Program-made: the position numbers and the translations under genes
Assembly: GCA_016081115.2 (NCBI GenBank)
Contig: JABTTQ020003411.1
Span: 372,001-436,000, forward strand
Direction: 5' to 3'
Origin: Rehmannia glutinosa
Lineage: Eukaryota > Streptophyta > Magnoliopsida > Lamiales > Orobanchaceae
DNA length: 64,000 nt
Shown: one piece after another, positions 23,421-34,281 of the stretch
Numbering within the stretch: the stretch's first letter is position 1
Layout: every line of letters begins with the position of its first letter
Notes under the pieces: model-generated
Told to the model about the DNA's origin: nothing
The model's input: only the letters and a program-made list of their open reading frames with translations
The model's database searches: none

Positions 23421-24030
23421 GATCTAGTGGGGACCAAAAAAGACAGATGAAAAGCAAGAAGCACATTAAAAGAAAGCTAAAATGGTGGTTGGGGGACAAA
23501 ATATAAAAAAGCTAAAAAAATAAATAACTTCTCAATTTCAAACTTGATGATGACACTCATGGGAGGCAAATCGGTCATACCGACCAGATAAATAATAAAT
23601 CGACACCATAAACTAAAGTCCGGACACAACACAATAACCTTATTGGGCAAAAATTTTAAGTCAATCATGACGCGCTAAAAATACGAAAAGAATGGCACGA
23701 CATGATAGTCACAATAAGTAAAATTATTAAATATATTTAGTTAGGCATGTTAGGCCATTAACTAATAAAACCTATGATTTTTATTTTATTATATTTGATA
23801 CTTAGAAGATATATTCTAATAAATTGCCAATCTAAATATTTAAATACATTTAAACTTAATAAGATGGTAAGTGTACTAATAATAAATTAAGGATCACAAA
23901 AATAATCTAAAAATAAAAAATATATTAAATTATACCATCAATATCACGATAACACAAAATTAGGTATGCTCGCAATGATGGCCCTCGTGTCTTTCACTTA
24001 GAAAAACCCTTCATCTCAATTCTCGGGGTA
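23421..24030. other. AT-rich stretch between LINE and Copia remnant
   Basis: This stretch probably contains the LINE 5' UTR (to about 23700) and then AT-rich sequence that might hold a decayed 5' LTR of the next element. I could not find a repeat of the 25710-25929 LTR here, and no gene is supported. Confidence 0.5.
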
Positions 24031-25929
24031 ATTCAATGTTACTACATATTACAATCAATTTAAGGATTTATGGGATGAGTATATCGTTTTAGGCCTATAG
24101 CAAGATGTTCTTATGGAAATTGCACTGCAACATTTCTTTTCTCGTCATGACTAACACTCAACAATACGATTGGTCATGAAATTTCTTATTGGTCTACATG
24201 AGTCATATGCTCCTATTCAAGTCAATTATTGTTAGTCTCCCCATTGCCTTCTTTGGCCAAAGTGTACTCTCTTTTACTTCAAGAAGAGTCACAACGAGGA
24301 TTAACCAATTCCACTATATATTCAAATCCCATTGAGTCCTGTGGCTATTTTTGCCATACAACATAGTTTTTAAAAACTTCAACCTTCAAAGGACAAGAAA
24401 AAGCCTAGATGCACTCATTGTGGATTTAATGGACAGACTATGGATAAGTACTTCCACTTATCAAGTATACACCTAGATGGAAAAGTCCAAAAGTCTAAGA
24501 ATCTCGAAGGAGTCACCGCTAATGCTAGTTCCTTTGTACCTCAACAAGATGACACAAGTCTCTTAGACAAAATTGCAATGTTTTCTAAGGAAATAATAGA
24601 GCAATTCCTCCTTTATGCTCAAAATCATCAATCAAAAATTTTAATATCGAGGTTACACACTCTGCAGCCACATCCTATCATCAATCTACTACACGATTCT
24701 TTGCACTAAACAATCTAACTCGGGTAATATTCCTATTTCTTGTTTCTCTAATTCCTTAAAAACTCACATGGATTCTAGACACCAAGGAGCTACGATCATA
24801 TGATATATGATAAATCTCTCTTTAATAGTTCCCCACGTCGGTTTCTATACCTATATATTTACCAAATGATCAACTTGCAATCGCTACTCATATTGGAGAG
24901 GTACAAATATCTCTCGACTTGATTTTACATAGAGCATTATGTGTTCCTTCTTTTTCCTTTAACTTAATCTATGTCTCTCAATTAGGCAAAATTTCAAACT
25001 ATATTTTGCATTTTCTATCATCTCATTTGTGTTCTACAGGATATGAGCAACCCGAGGATGATTGGTTCTCCAAAGAGAAGAATGGCTTATATCATTTTCG
25101 ATTACTTTCTTTTCCGCTAGTAGTATAAATTCTTTACTTTGGCATTCAAGACTTGGTCATATTCCAGCTAAGAGATTATCGATGATTCCCCATGTTACTT
25201 CCAAGTTTCATTGTTTTGATTCTTGTGATATATGTCACTTTGCTAAACAAAAGAGGTTACCTTTCGATAATAGTACATCTACTTCTAGTAAAGTTTTTGA
25301 TCTTATTCATTGTGATCTTTGAGGACTATTCTCTATTTCTTCTCATAATGGTTTTAATTATTTCCTTACTATTGTAGATGATTTTTATGTGTACATGGAT
25401 ATATATGTTGAAACATAAGCTAGATACTCAAGACTTACCTTCACAATTTTTTAAACATGGTTAAAACTCAGTTCAATTGTAAAATTAAGGTGTTAAGGTC
25501 TGACAATTGTAGTGAATTTTTACTTAATCAGTTTTATAACACAAATGACATTTTACATCAAACTAGTTGTGTTGGAACTCCACAACAAAATGGTTTAGTA
25601 GAAAAAAAACACCAACATTTGTTACAAATTGCTAGAGCTTTGTCTTTTCAGTCTAAAGTTCCTTTACAGTTTTGAGATGAGTGCACTTTAACTCCACTTG
25701 GGGGGGGAGTGGTCAAGATATAACTCCAAATGTAACTCCAAATGCAATGTAAACTTCATTTACAATGTAACAGTAAGGTTAGTTTGTTAGATAAGTTAGT
25801 TGGTTATCTAGTTTATATATATTTGTAATAATCCCTGTGCAATTGATATTGAGAATTCACAATTTCATTCATTGTTCACCAATGCATATTTCTTTAGATA
25901 TTCACAATACATGGGTTTGGGCCCTAACA
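24031..25929 (+). mobile_element. Degenerate Copia remnant lacking reverse transcriptase and RNase H
   Basis: Gag text (QFKDLWDEYI, about 24056-24085) is followed by a decayed knuckle at 24410-24451 (CTHCGFNGQTMDKY: His and last Cys replaced by Gln and Tyr). Protease-region text follows (LHRALCVPSFSFNLIYVSQL, 24925-24985), then GAG-pre-integrase (LLWHSRLGHIPAKRL, about 25135-25180, with CDICHFAKQKR). Integrase text follows (LIHCDL, VKTQFNCKIKVLRSDNCSEF, TPQQNGLVEKKHQH, to about 25675). At about 25680 the frame stops and within 20 bases a G-rich tract and LTR begin, so RT and RNase H are deleted. Confidence 0.82.
25698..25929 (+). repeat. Polypurine tract and probable 3' LTR of the Copia remnant
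   Basis: CTTGGGGGGGGAGT (25698-25711) overlaps the start of a putative LTR beginning TGGTCAAGATATAACTCC at 25710 and ending CCCTAACA at 25929. A TATA-like TTATATATA lies near 25815. The boundaries are inferred from TG...CA and the tract, because the 5' LTR was not found. Confidence 0.55.
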
Positions 25930-26165
25930 AACAATAATAATTAGGTTTTGATCAACAGGGTGTTTGACTAAGTTTATTTAAAAATCTTATAAAATCCTAC
26001 ACATTATAAGACTTTTTTTGTGCTTGTGAGATATTACATCTTATATTAATCTATGTTATCTTAAAAGCAGGAATGTTTTTGCTAAAAAGTGGATGGCCTA
26101 AAATGCCCATGATGTGGTATTTCAATAAATTTTTAATTTTTAATTACTAATTAGGAAGAAAAATG

Positions 26166-26374
26166 AAATTTAAACTGAAAACGGTTTCTTTGGTTTTTCA
26201 CCAAATTAATAATGGACATAAATACACTTGAAATGGTTGATGAAACGGTTCCTTTCAATTGCCCATCATGAAACTTAAACTGAAACGGTTCCTTTAGTTT
26301 TTCACCCAATTAATAATGGACATAAATACACTTGAAATGGTTGACGAAAGAGTTTCTTTCAATTGGTGCCCATC
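26166..26374. repeat. Tandem duplication, two copies of about 105 bp
   Basis: The segment from AAACTGAAA(A)CGGTT through TCAATT...GCCCAT occurs twice head-to-tail, starting about 26166 and 26271. Both copies contain TAATAATGGACATAAATACA and differ at only a handful of positions. Non-coding. Confidence 0.85.
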
Positions 26375-26635
26375 CTCATTCTTTTCACTTTTGCTGGCGT
26401 TTTGGTATTTCATAGAAACAGTTCATTTGGATTGGTATCATGTTTCTGCTAAAAGAAATTTACATTACAGGTACAATTTCAACTTCTCTTTCAAATGAGT
26501 TTGTTTGTTGATGATTATATTCTCCAAAATGTATTTATTATGTATGTTAATGTATTTATTCTGTGTGTTTGAGTTACATCATTTGCCTATTTCTCTCTTG
26601 TAATATCTCTTAGCCTCCTGCTTAATTTTCTCTAG

Positions 26636-26938
26636 GCATGGAAATAATGGAATGAAGGCACTATTAAGGCTTTAATAGATGAAAGCATACCAAGTCCAAG
26701 CTTCCAGGCCAAGATCATTCATTGCATACAAATTGGGTTATTGTTCTGTGTGCAAAAATTTCCTATAAATAGACCCACTATGTCAAATATTGTCAATGCT
26801 TGGTAATGAAATTGCAGATTTGTATCTCCTAGAACAACTTGCATTTACTAAAAGCAGAGCTCGCAAAGCCAGACGATAATAGGCTCCTCCAATAATGTTA
26901 GTATTTTGGTACTTGATGGTCCATATTTCATATTTTAG
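26636..26938 (+). pseudogene. Last-exon relic of an S-domain (G-type lectin) receptor-like serine/threonine kinase
   Basis: An AG acceptor after a pyrimidine tract (26634-26635) precedes AWK, then an in-frame TAA (26645-26647), then WNEGTIKALIDESIPSPSF, AKIIHCIQIGLLFCV and FPINRPTMSNIV. That is kinase subdomains X-XI of S-locus/SD1-type receptor kinases, where RPTM is the conserved site. A one-base shift follows (MLGNEIADL). A final piece (SSNNVSILVLDG, 26885-26920) matches the Ser-rich NNVT(I/V)-type C-terminus of that family. No earlier exons are seen upstream, so it is a decayed fragment. The family call rests on motif text only. Confidence 0.72.
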
Positions 26939-27730
26939 GTGATCATTGATACCATTATTTTTTATTCTTTCATTAACTATATGAATAAAAACTATACATT
27001 AGTGCTACGATTGGTGCTAATTGTGCTAAAAAGTGTTGGCAACGATATAATTCAAATTTTTTGATCGTGATGTAAAAGTAGGTTCTTGATTGGGGATTCC
27101 TCCTCATGTAGGAGTGTGGATACATATGTTGGATGTCCAAAAATTACTTAGTTTTAGGTGTATTTAGGGATTAACTTAAATTATAGTATTTTACCTGATT
27201 GGTTTTTCGTTCTGTCAGTGGGTTCTGTTGTTGCAAATTAATTGAAATAAAGATCTTCTAAATATTATTAGCGAACAATGATAGTTCTTTTGGTGGTTTT
27301 CTACAAAGCTATGATTAACAAGTCAATCAAATGTCATCATATGCATTTTTCCAAACAAATGGTTCATCATGTCCATAATTTTACTTTTTCTATAAACTTA
27401 ACCTTTATAGTGTTTTAAAACAAAAAGCGCTAAAATCTCTTAACAAAAATAAAAACTTAGCAAATTAAACCCAATGAGATTTAAACAGTTGATAATGAAA
27501 GGAAGTCCAAAGAAATGAGCAAATCATGTCTATTAGTTAATGTTCTCATCTATTGGTTGTGGTGTTAATTTTGTTTGCCTATGAATATATTTATGATTTC
27601 AAGTTAACTGGTTTTTTTCTTTGTTAACTGATGTTGCCTTGTAATGCTGAAAAAATATTATATGATTTGATTGTAATCTTCTTGAGATTTGAATTCCTCT
27701 TTAGATTGGTTAATGATAGTCACTTATGTT
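26939..27730. other. AT-rich intergenic sequence
   Basis: No gene, RNA or clear repeat structure recognised; only short incidental frames. Confidence 0.5.
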
Positions 27731-28360
27731 CTATTTTTATTTTAGTTCTCTTCATATGCATTCATGATTTTTGGGAAGAAGTTTTGGTCTACAAGAAAAT
27801 TTGTATAACTATTTGTTGAATTAATTTGTTTTACCTATACAATAGTATGTGATGTGGTCTTGTTCCATGACCTACTTGTTGATTTTACAATATCAATCAT
27901 GTAATGGAACATAACTAGAGCAACTATCTCAACTCATCGCCGTCTCATCGTATTTTCCATGCAAGTGGAAAACCTATAATCTTGATGGTTTTGGAATTTC
28001 ATCTCATTTCTCCTTCGTATGAAGGTTGCGTCGAGAAGGGCATCCGGCGTAAAACTTTGCCACTTTGTTTTTTGTGTGAATTTGTAGTGTTAACTAATTT
28101 TAGACAATTAATTGACACTATAAACTTCACACCACCGAACTCCCACATAGTGGGATAAAGTCGATTGATGATGATGATACGATAGTATGTGATAGGGTAT
28201 TGGCCTATTTAAGCTATTTTTATTTTTAGTTCTTTTATATGCATTCATGACTTTTGGAAAGATCGAAGTTTAATTTGGTCTACAAGAAAATTTGTATAAC
28301 TATTAGTTGAAATTGTTTTACCTGTATGATAGTGTGTGATAAGGTATTGGCCTATTTAAG
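27731..28360. repeat. Tandem duplication of about 150 bp whose first copy is split by a retroposon
   Basis: Copy A is 27731-27853 continued at 28194-28212; copy B is 28213-28360. Both start CTATTTTTATTTT, pass through GGTCTACAAGAAAATTTGTA and end GGTATTGGCCTATTTAAG. Copy A is interrupted at its AATAGTATGTGAT segment by the insertion at 27854-28176. The duplication therefore predates the insertion. Confidence 0.8.
27854..28176 (+). mobile_element. Short retroposon (5'-truncated RTE-type LINE or derived SINE) with (GAT)n tail
   Basis: The 323-bp insert is flanked by 17-bp direct repeats with one mismatch, ATACAATAGTATGTGAT (27837-27853) and ATACGATAGTATGTGAT (28177-28193). Its 3' end is GGGATAAAGTCGA followed by GAT repeats. 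The internal text GAAGGGCATCCGGCGTAAAA (28036-28055) is one I associate with RTE-clade 3' ends, from memory and not checked. Long duplications plus a simple 3' tail indicate target-primed reverse transcription. No RNA polymerase III B box is obvious, which favours a truncated LINE over a tRNA-SINE. Confidence 0.65.
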
Positions 28361-29290
28361 CAACATTATTAAATTTAAGGAAAAAAATTCTCCAGTTATT
28401 TAGTGTCAGTTATTTATATATTAAAGATTCTAAATGTTATAATTCATCACAATAATTTGCGATAATAACATATTTTAACTGTATTGTAATGCATGAAAAC
28501 AATCAACTATATCAATAGATTCTGCAATCCCAGTAAGTCTTTCGAAAATAAATCTAAAGTCATTTACAATATACATTTAAAAGCTTTAAAGTAGTGTTTG
28601 AAACATCTTCTCGACAAAACTTTCTACAAAGATTCGTAGTATGATATGACAAGTGATGAAGAAAATACATATAACACAATTCATATATGTTTGCGCAATT
28701 ATTATTTTTTAAAGATTTAAAACTAAATTACCAATTTAGTGCATGCAGATTGGAGTTATAATATTTCATGATGACATCAATTATTTTGTCGAAAAATTAA
28801 AGGAATTGGTGTTAAAGAAATATACGGTTGTGAAGTACTATGCATTAGAGCCTACTCAAGACAAATGAATACAATTTTGTGGAGTTCAAGATATAATTAT
28901 TCCAAGATAACTATAATTATTTTCTTTTGTAACACAGTGATAAGTTTAGCGAATGAAATCTTTTATTCCAAGATTGTGTTTTATCTCCTATTTCATTCAC
29001 ACGGATAATTGCCACGTGTATATAAATTTTCATAATAATTTTCAAGCATAAATTGTGGAGTTTTAATACGAAAACTTATACGATCTCATTTGTAAGTCTA
29101 GATCATATTATACATATGTTTATGGAATTGTATACAAAGGAAATGACGGAAAATGAGTGTATATTTATTAACCTTACTTATTTAGTATATTAACAAATTT
29201 CTACTTAAAGGAGTTGTTGATAGATTTGAAAACAAGTCATCCTTATGGTATAACTCTTGCAAAAAAGGTGGTTTTTCACTTTTCAGAAAT
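28361..29290. other. AT-rich intergenic sequence
   Basis: No gene or structural repeat recognised. Confidence 0.5.
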
Positions 29291-29294
29291 AAAA

Positions 29295-30350
29295 ACAATT
29301 CAACTTTCAATAAGTTGAATATAATACAAGATGTTTGAGGGAACGACAATATTTATAGGATACCCTATAGTACATAATGAACACTTAACATTAGAACATG
29401 AAATATAATTATATAATAGATTATTTATTTTTTGCAGATTTTAGTTTTTCCTTTTATAAGATTCATAATAGCATAATAGATTAATGTGGATTTTGATTTA
29501 ATTAATCATATTTTTGATATAATAACAAGGAAATTATGTAGATATAATTTTGATTGCATTTAACGAGAATTAATTATTTTATTTTTATTTATATTTTGAA
29601 TTATTATTAATATTAAATTCAATCGAGAAGAATATGAGCTATATAGGGCTAAGCTTGTAAACATCGAAAGAATTCTGCTTTCTCATGGAAAACAGAATAT
29701 GAAAAACTCAATAATGTAGTAACTGATAAAAAACACTTTGAAGAAGGCAAAAAAAAAAAAAAAGACATCAAGTATGTCTACAAACATCAAAAGAACTGTA
29801 ACTTTCAATGACTCGAATGTAATACAAGATATTTGAGGCAACGACAATATCTTTTGGATGCGTTGTAGTATATCATGAACATTGAACATTAGAACATATA
29901 ATGTAATAATATATTATTTATTTCTCTACAGATTTTAGTTTTTCCTTTTTATAAGATTTATAATAGCATAATAGATTAATGTGGATTTTGATTTAAGTAA
30001 TCATATACTAATATAATAACATGAAAATTCTTCAGATATAAAATTTTGATTATTTTTTAACGAGAATTAATTATTTTATTTTTATTTTATATTATTATTA
30101 ATTTTAAATTTAATCGGAAAGAATATGAGTGGCATAGGGCTAAGCTTGCAAAAATCAGCAGAATTTTGCTTCCACATGGGAAACTAAATGTAGTAACTGA
30201 TAAAAACCACTTTGAAGAAGGCAAAAAGAAAAGACATCAACTTTGTCTACCAAAATCAATAGAATTTGGCTTTCTCATGGAAAAGTGAATGTAGTAACTG
30301 AAAGAATATATTGTGAAATGACAAGACATCAACCATGTCTACCATTCACG
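29295..30350. repeat. Diverged tandem duplication, unit about 500 bp, two full copies and a partial third
   Basis: Copy 1 (about 29300-29800) and copy 2 (about 29800-30270) share long stretches. Examples are GCAGATTTTAGTTTTTCC / ACAGATTTTAGTTTTTCC, GCATAATAGATTAATGTGGA, ACGAGAATTAATTATTTTAT, ATAGGGCTAAGCTTG and ACTTTGAAGAAGGCAAAAA. A partial third copy (about 30270-30350) repeats the CTTTCTCATGGAAAA and AAGACATCAACNNTGTCTACC parts. No coding potential is kept. Confidence 0.75.
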
Positions 30351-30817
30351 CTCAAGCGAAAAATGCTTGTGAAATGAGAAAAGATGATGATAAAAAAGAA
30401 GTAAATGGCATATAACCAAAATTTTGGTGAAATCCATATTTCAATTGATGATAAAGACACTTTCAAAGTATCAAGAACAAGTGTCTAAAGCAATTAATTA
30501 TATATCAAATTCAAATGAGAGAAAGATAATGACAGTTGACAAATAAAGCAAGACAAGGTTGGATGCAACTTCAATGCTTTCATGCAGGAACAGAGCTAGG
30601 CATTTAATTTTTCTTTTTTTTTTTTTTTTTTTTTTTTTTGGGGGAAGGGGTAAATACTTCTAAGGGCGCTAAATTACAAAAAAATACATATTTTAGTGCT
30701 AAAATTAATATTTAAAAAGAAAATATCATATAATAATAAGAATTTTTAAATTTTTTTATTTTTTTGGGGTGGGGCACAAGAGGATGCCCCTACGTGCGTG
30801 CAACATTTTTTTGTACT
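30351..30817. other. AT-rich sequence with a long poly(T)/G junction
   Basis: A T-run of about 28 (30612-30639) is followed directly by GGGGGAAGGGG. A second G/T-rich run (TTTTTTTGGGGTGGGG) lies near 30760-30776. This may be one or two decayed minus-strand retroposon tails; nothing else is recognised. Confidence 0.4.
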
Positions 30818-31034
30818 ATATATGAACTTTCTAATGGTTTCATGGACCCATCACAATTCAAACCTTAGGAACAACAATAACTTGAAAGAATATATTTTTA
30901 ATGCAATCATGTTTTTTCTGTTTTTGGACAATATGTATTTTCTAATGGTTTCAGTGACCCATCAAAATTCAAACCTTAGGAACAACAATAACTTGAAAGA
31001 ATATATTTTTAATGCAATCATGAGCTTTCTAAAA
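30818..31034. repeat. Tandem duplication, two copies of about 112 bp
   Basis: Two near-identical copies (about 30818-30920 and 30930-31034) share CTAATGGTTTCA, AATTCAAACCTTAGGAAC, AACAATAACTTGAAAGAA and AATGCAATCATG. They create an incidental open frame with a repeated peptide, which is not evidence of a gene. Confidence 0.85.
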
Positions 31035-31520
31035 TTAGTGCGAGAAATAATATTTTGGCATTGAAATGCCCTCATGTTTTGCTTTTCTTAGTTAACAGGT
31101 ACAATTGATACTAATAAAATGGATTATGATTACACATTGTGAGAGTTCTTTACATGCATCTTATATAAAATTTCTCCGTTTGATTAAGCTTTATGACAAT
31201 TCCATTAAAATGAATTTTTGGTCAACAATGTCTTCACAAATCACAATGTTTCAAGCACAATATGAATGATTTTTCAATAATAATATTAAATTATATTATA
31301 TCAAAATTTCTTTTAAGTATATTAGCAAAATTATATGGTTCACGTGTAACATACGTGTACGTGTACCTTACTAGTAAATTGAAATATTTGGATAAATAAG
31401 ATCATTAAGTTTTTGTTTATGGTGTTTGTGATGGTACTTTATTATTGAAATTGTAAAAATTAAAAGACCGGCCGTGGTGGGCGATCCCATGCGTAATCGA
31501 CAACTAGTGACCTTGTGGTA

Positions 31521-31523
<3 letters not shown>

Positions 31524-31592
<69 letters not shown>
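31524..31592. repeat. (GA)n microsatellite, about 34 units
   Basis: An uninterrupted GA dinucleotide run of about 68 bases, with shorter GAGAGAG tracts resuming near 31660-31676. Open frames across it are artefacts of the repeat. Confidence 0.97.
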
Positions 31593-31593
<1 letters not shown>

Positions 31594-33769
31594 CACAAAC
31601 GATGGGGCCGATGATAGTGGTGGAGAAGAAGATGGCCATTGAGAAACAACGAGAAAGAAACAGAGAGGGAGAGAGGGTGGGGATCGCGTCGATATGAATT
31701 ATGATAAAAAAGTGAAGAATTTGGGAATTAATTGCAAATGTTGTCAGTAATAGTCTATTAGAGATAACATGGTTGACGCAAATAAGTTTTCCACTACATT
31801 GGTGTCTTGGTGATGATAAATCGTTAATAATGATATATACAAACGAAAATTTTTAACGACAAGAAGTAGCCACAAAGTATGTGTCATTAGCAACTACTTT
31901 GTATTTAAAGATGTCGCCAATGCCGGTCTTTAGCGACCCGTCTTTCTTTAAGTTGCTACGACGATTGTCGGTCCAAGACTTGTTTATTGTGGCGACTTTT
32001 GTTGTTGCTAATGAGTTAGTCGATTTTGATTCTTTTTGTGCTTAGATTTTTATACTAAGTTAGAATTTCCTTATATTCCTTTGTAAATAGCTTATAAGAT
32101 TGTAATATTTTATCTTGAGAGCTTATAGTATTTATTTATTTATTATTCTTTATTTTTTTAAAAATAAGTTCATCGAGAGATCTTACAAGCTCACCCAAAC
32201 AAAGGTCTATATAAAAATAGCTTAGAAGATTTAAGTTAAATGTTTCGTTCTACGACATGGTTTACTTCTCTAATAGAACTTTTTTTTTTTTTAATTAATC
32301 CTTTTTATTATTAAGCAAAAGTACTACTTTATTAATACATAAATATCTTGGCACAACACAAACAAAACTTATAATATTTACACTTTCATACACAAATATG
32401 TATAATATCCCCCCCCCAACCACCCAAAAAAAAAAAAAAAAAAAAAAAGAGAAGGAAAAAGAAAAAGGAAAGGGATATTACCTATTTTAATTTCTTCATA
32501 TAGTCATTGTCAAGTCCCCTGGTGTGTCTCAAGGATCATACTATTACATTTTTCAACGTAGCCTATCACAAATATACAGATCATCCCATCCGAGAGTTGA
32601 ATTTTTGGTCACATAATTTAATCTTAATTATAAGTTGCTGGTGAAAGATTTTTAGACAGGTAGAGGGTGTCTCTTGGGATATTGAAATCATGTGACATTT
32701 GGGCTATTAAATTGTTCCTAGCCTGAAGGGTTGCGGTTAGATGACAGGAAACAAGAATGTGGTTATCTTAATTTAATTACTGGAAAATTCCATATCAAGG
32801 GAATACAAATGATATATACTAATCCAGCTTGAAGATATTTAATGGACATGTATATAAGTTGAACAGCAAATTACAAAGATAATTTCTTAGAATGAATTTT
32901 TAGTGATCAAACTAGTTTTCAGTCTAAAAAATAACTAATTTCATCAATTTTTCATTAAGAAAACGTCGAATAGGCAATAATTGATACACTTGACTTAATT
33001 ATTATATTAATAAATTAGTATATTAATTGTTTTTAGCTATTCTCAATCATCAAGATGACTCTATTCCCAAAAGTAAGAAATAATCATTCCTCCTAGCTCC
33101 TCCATGAGTTTAGCTATTTCCCAATCATAAAAACGACTCGAATTTTATTTTTAATGAAATTGTCCTTGTACAAAAAACAGTATTTTAAATAAAAAATTAT
33201 TTATTCATAATTAACTATTTATAAATTATTTTAGTATTGTATTAAATCATAGTCTATTTCTATCAATATTCAATACTTAAATTTGATTTTGATATTAAAT
33301 TCTTTTGTTGATTTTCTATATTTTTAATTAAAAGATATATTGTATAAAATATTGTTGATATCGTAAATATAAATAGAAATTAATATATACTAATCAACAC
33401 ATTAAAAAAATCTTATATTTATTTGTGCATAATATATATATATATATAATGAAATTTTTATCTAAAAAATCTTATTTGTGAGTAATTTGATACATAAAAT
33501 TATTTTCAGTCATTACTATTATTCATTTATAATTACAAATCAAGAGGTTTAAATTAAGTAAAAAATATCGTCATCCAGTCCTTTCTCAATACTTCGTACA
33601 TATCAAGCATAGGAATAGAATAATTATATATTCCGTTCTATTGTTATTCTATTCCTAAACTCATTCAATTCCTACCCAATACCATCCATTCATACCAATC
33701 GTGCTGTAAAAGGGATAATTATTACCCTTGGGTTTAGCTTACAAAACTATCCAGGTATCTTTTAAAAAG
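31593..33769. other. AT-rich intergenic sequence with possible CACTA-like debris and mononucleotide runs
   Basis: CACTACATTGG at 31792 is followed by repeated TAGCGAC/GTCGC(T/C) motifs up to about 32010, resembling the subterminal region of a CACTA transposon, but no matching right end was found. A C9 run followed by a run of about 24 A lies at 32409-32449, and a short (AT)n at about 33430-33447. No gene is supported. Confidence 0.4.
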
Positions 33770-34281
33770 TAGGGGCATCAATTTGTGACCGACACGATAA
33801 TCCGAATCAAACCTAACACGAACTTAGCAGGTATATATAGGTAAAACCCTAGCCTTTGCGAGTTGAGTCAAATTCAGTCGGACACGATTAACACAGAAAC
33901 AAAAATAGGTCAAGGCCAATACGTTTGTCCTATTTAACCCATTTAATTGTATGGAGACATGTTATACTCATATATTGTGATGTTTTAGTTCGTTATATTA
34001 TGTTGGACAAATTATTAAATGCATTTTCTAATAATTTAATGTATTTTTTTTTATTTGTACGTAATTTTAGCTTTTTATCCAAAAATTTTTTCGTGTCAAC
34101 TTTAAATTATATAGGTTTTAGGTCGTAGGTCGAGTTACCCGTGTCATAACCAGGTCATGTACTCATGTTGTGTATCTTGGCATGAATAATTAAATGTGTC
34201 ATATTCGTGTCCGTGTCAACCGTATAATACACATGTCAACACGACCCGCAAACACGAAACACGACGCGATTAGCACCTCTA
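33770..34281. mobile_element. hAT-like MITE upstream of NRT2
   Basis: The left end TAGGGGCATCAATTTGTGAC and the right end, read in complement TAGAGGTGCTAATCGCGTCG, form an imperfect terminal inverted repeat of the TAGGG/TAGAG hAT type. The subterminal parts are rich in CACGA/CGTGT words. Flanking 8-mers (TTAAAAAG and CCTCAAAG) match at only half the positions, so the target duplication is eroded or the ends are slightly off. Non-coding, 512 bp. Confidence 0.55.

Noticed and set aside
30798..31064. 88-codon frame with an internally repeated peptide
   Set aside because: Repetition comes from the 112-bp tandem duplication in AT-rich non-coding DNA; no start context, splice signals or homology recognised.
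31371..31697. Frames with long Ser-Leu or Glu-Arg dipeptide repeats
   Set aside because: Direct translation of the GA microsatellite.
31792..32010. CACTA element starting CACTACATTGG
   Set aside because: Motif words TAGCGAC recur, but there is no inverse terminus or 3-bp duplication; kept only as possible debris.
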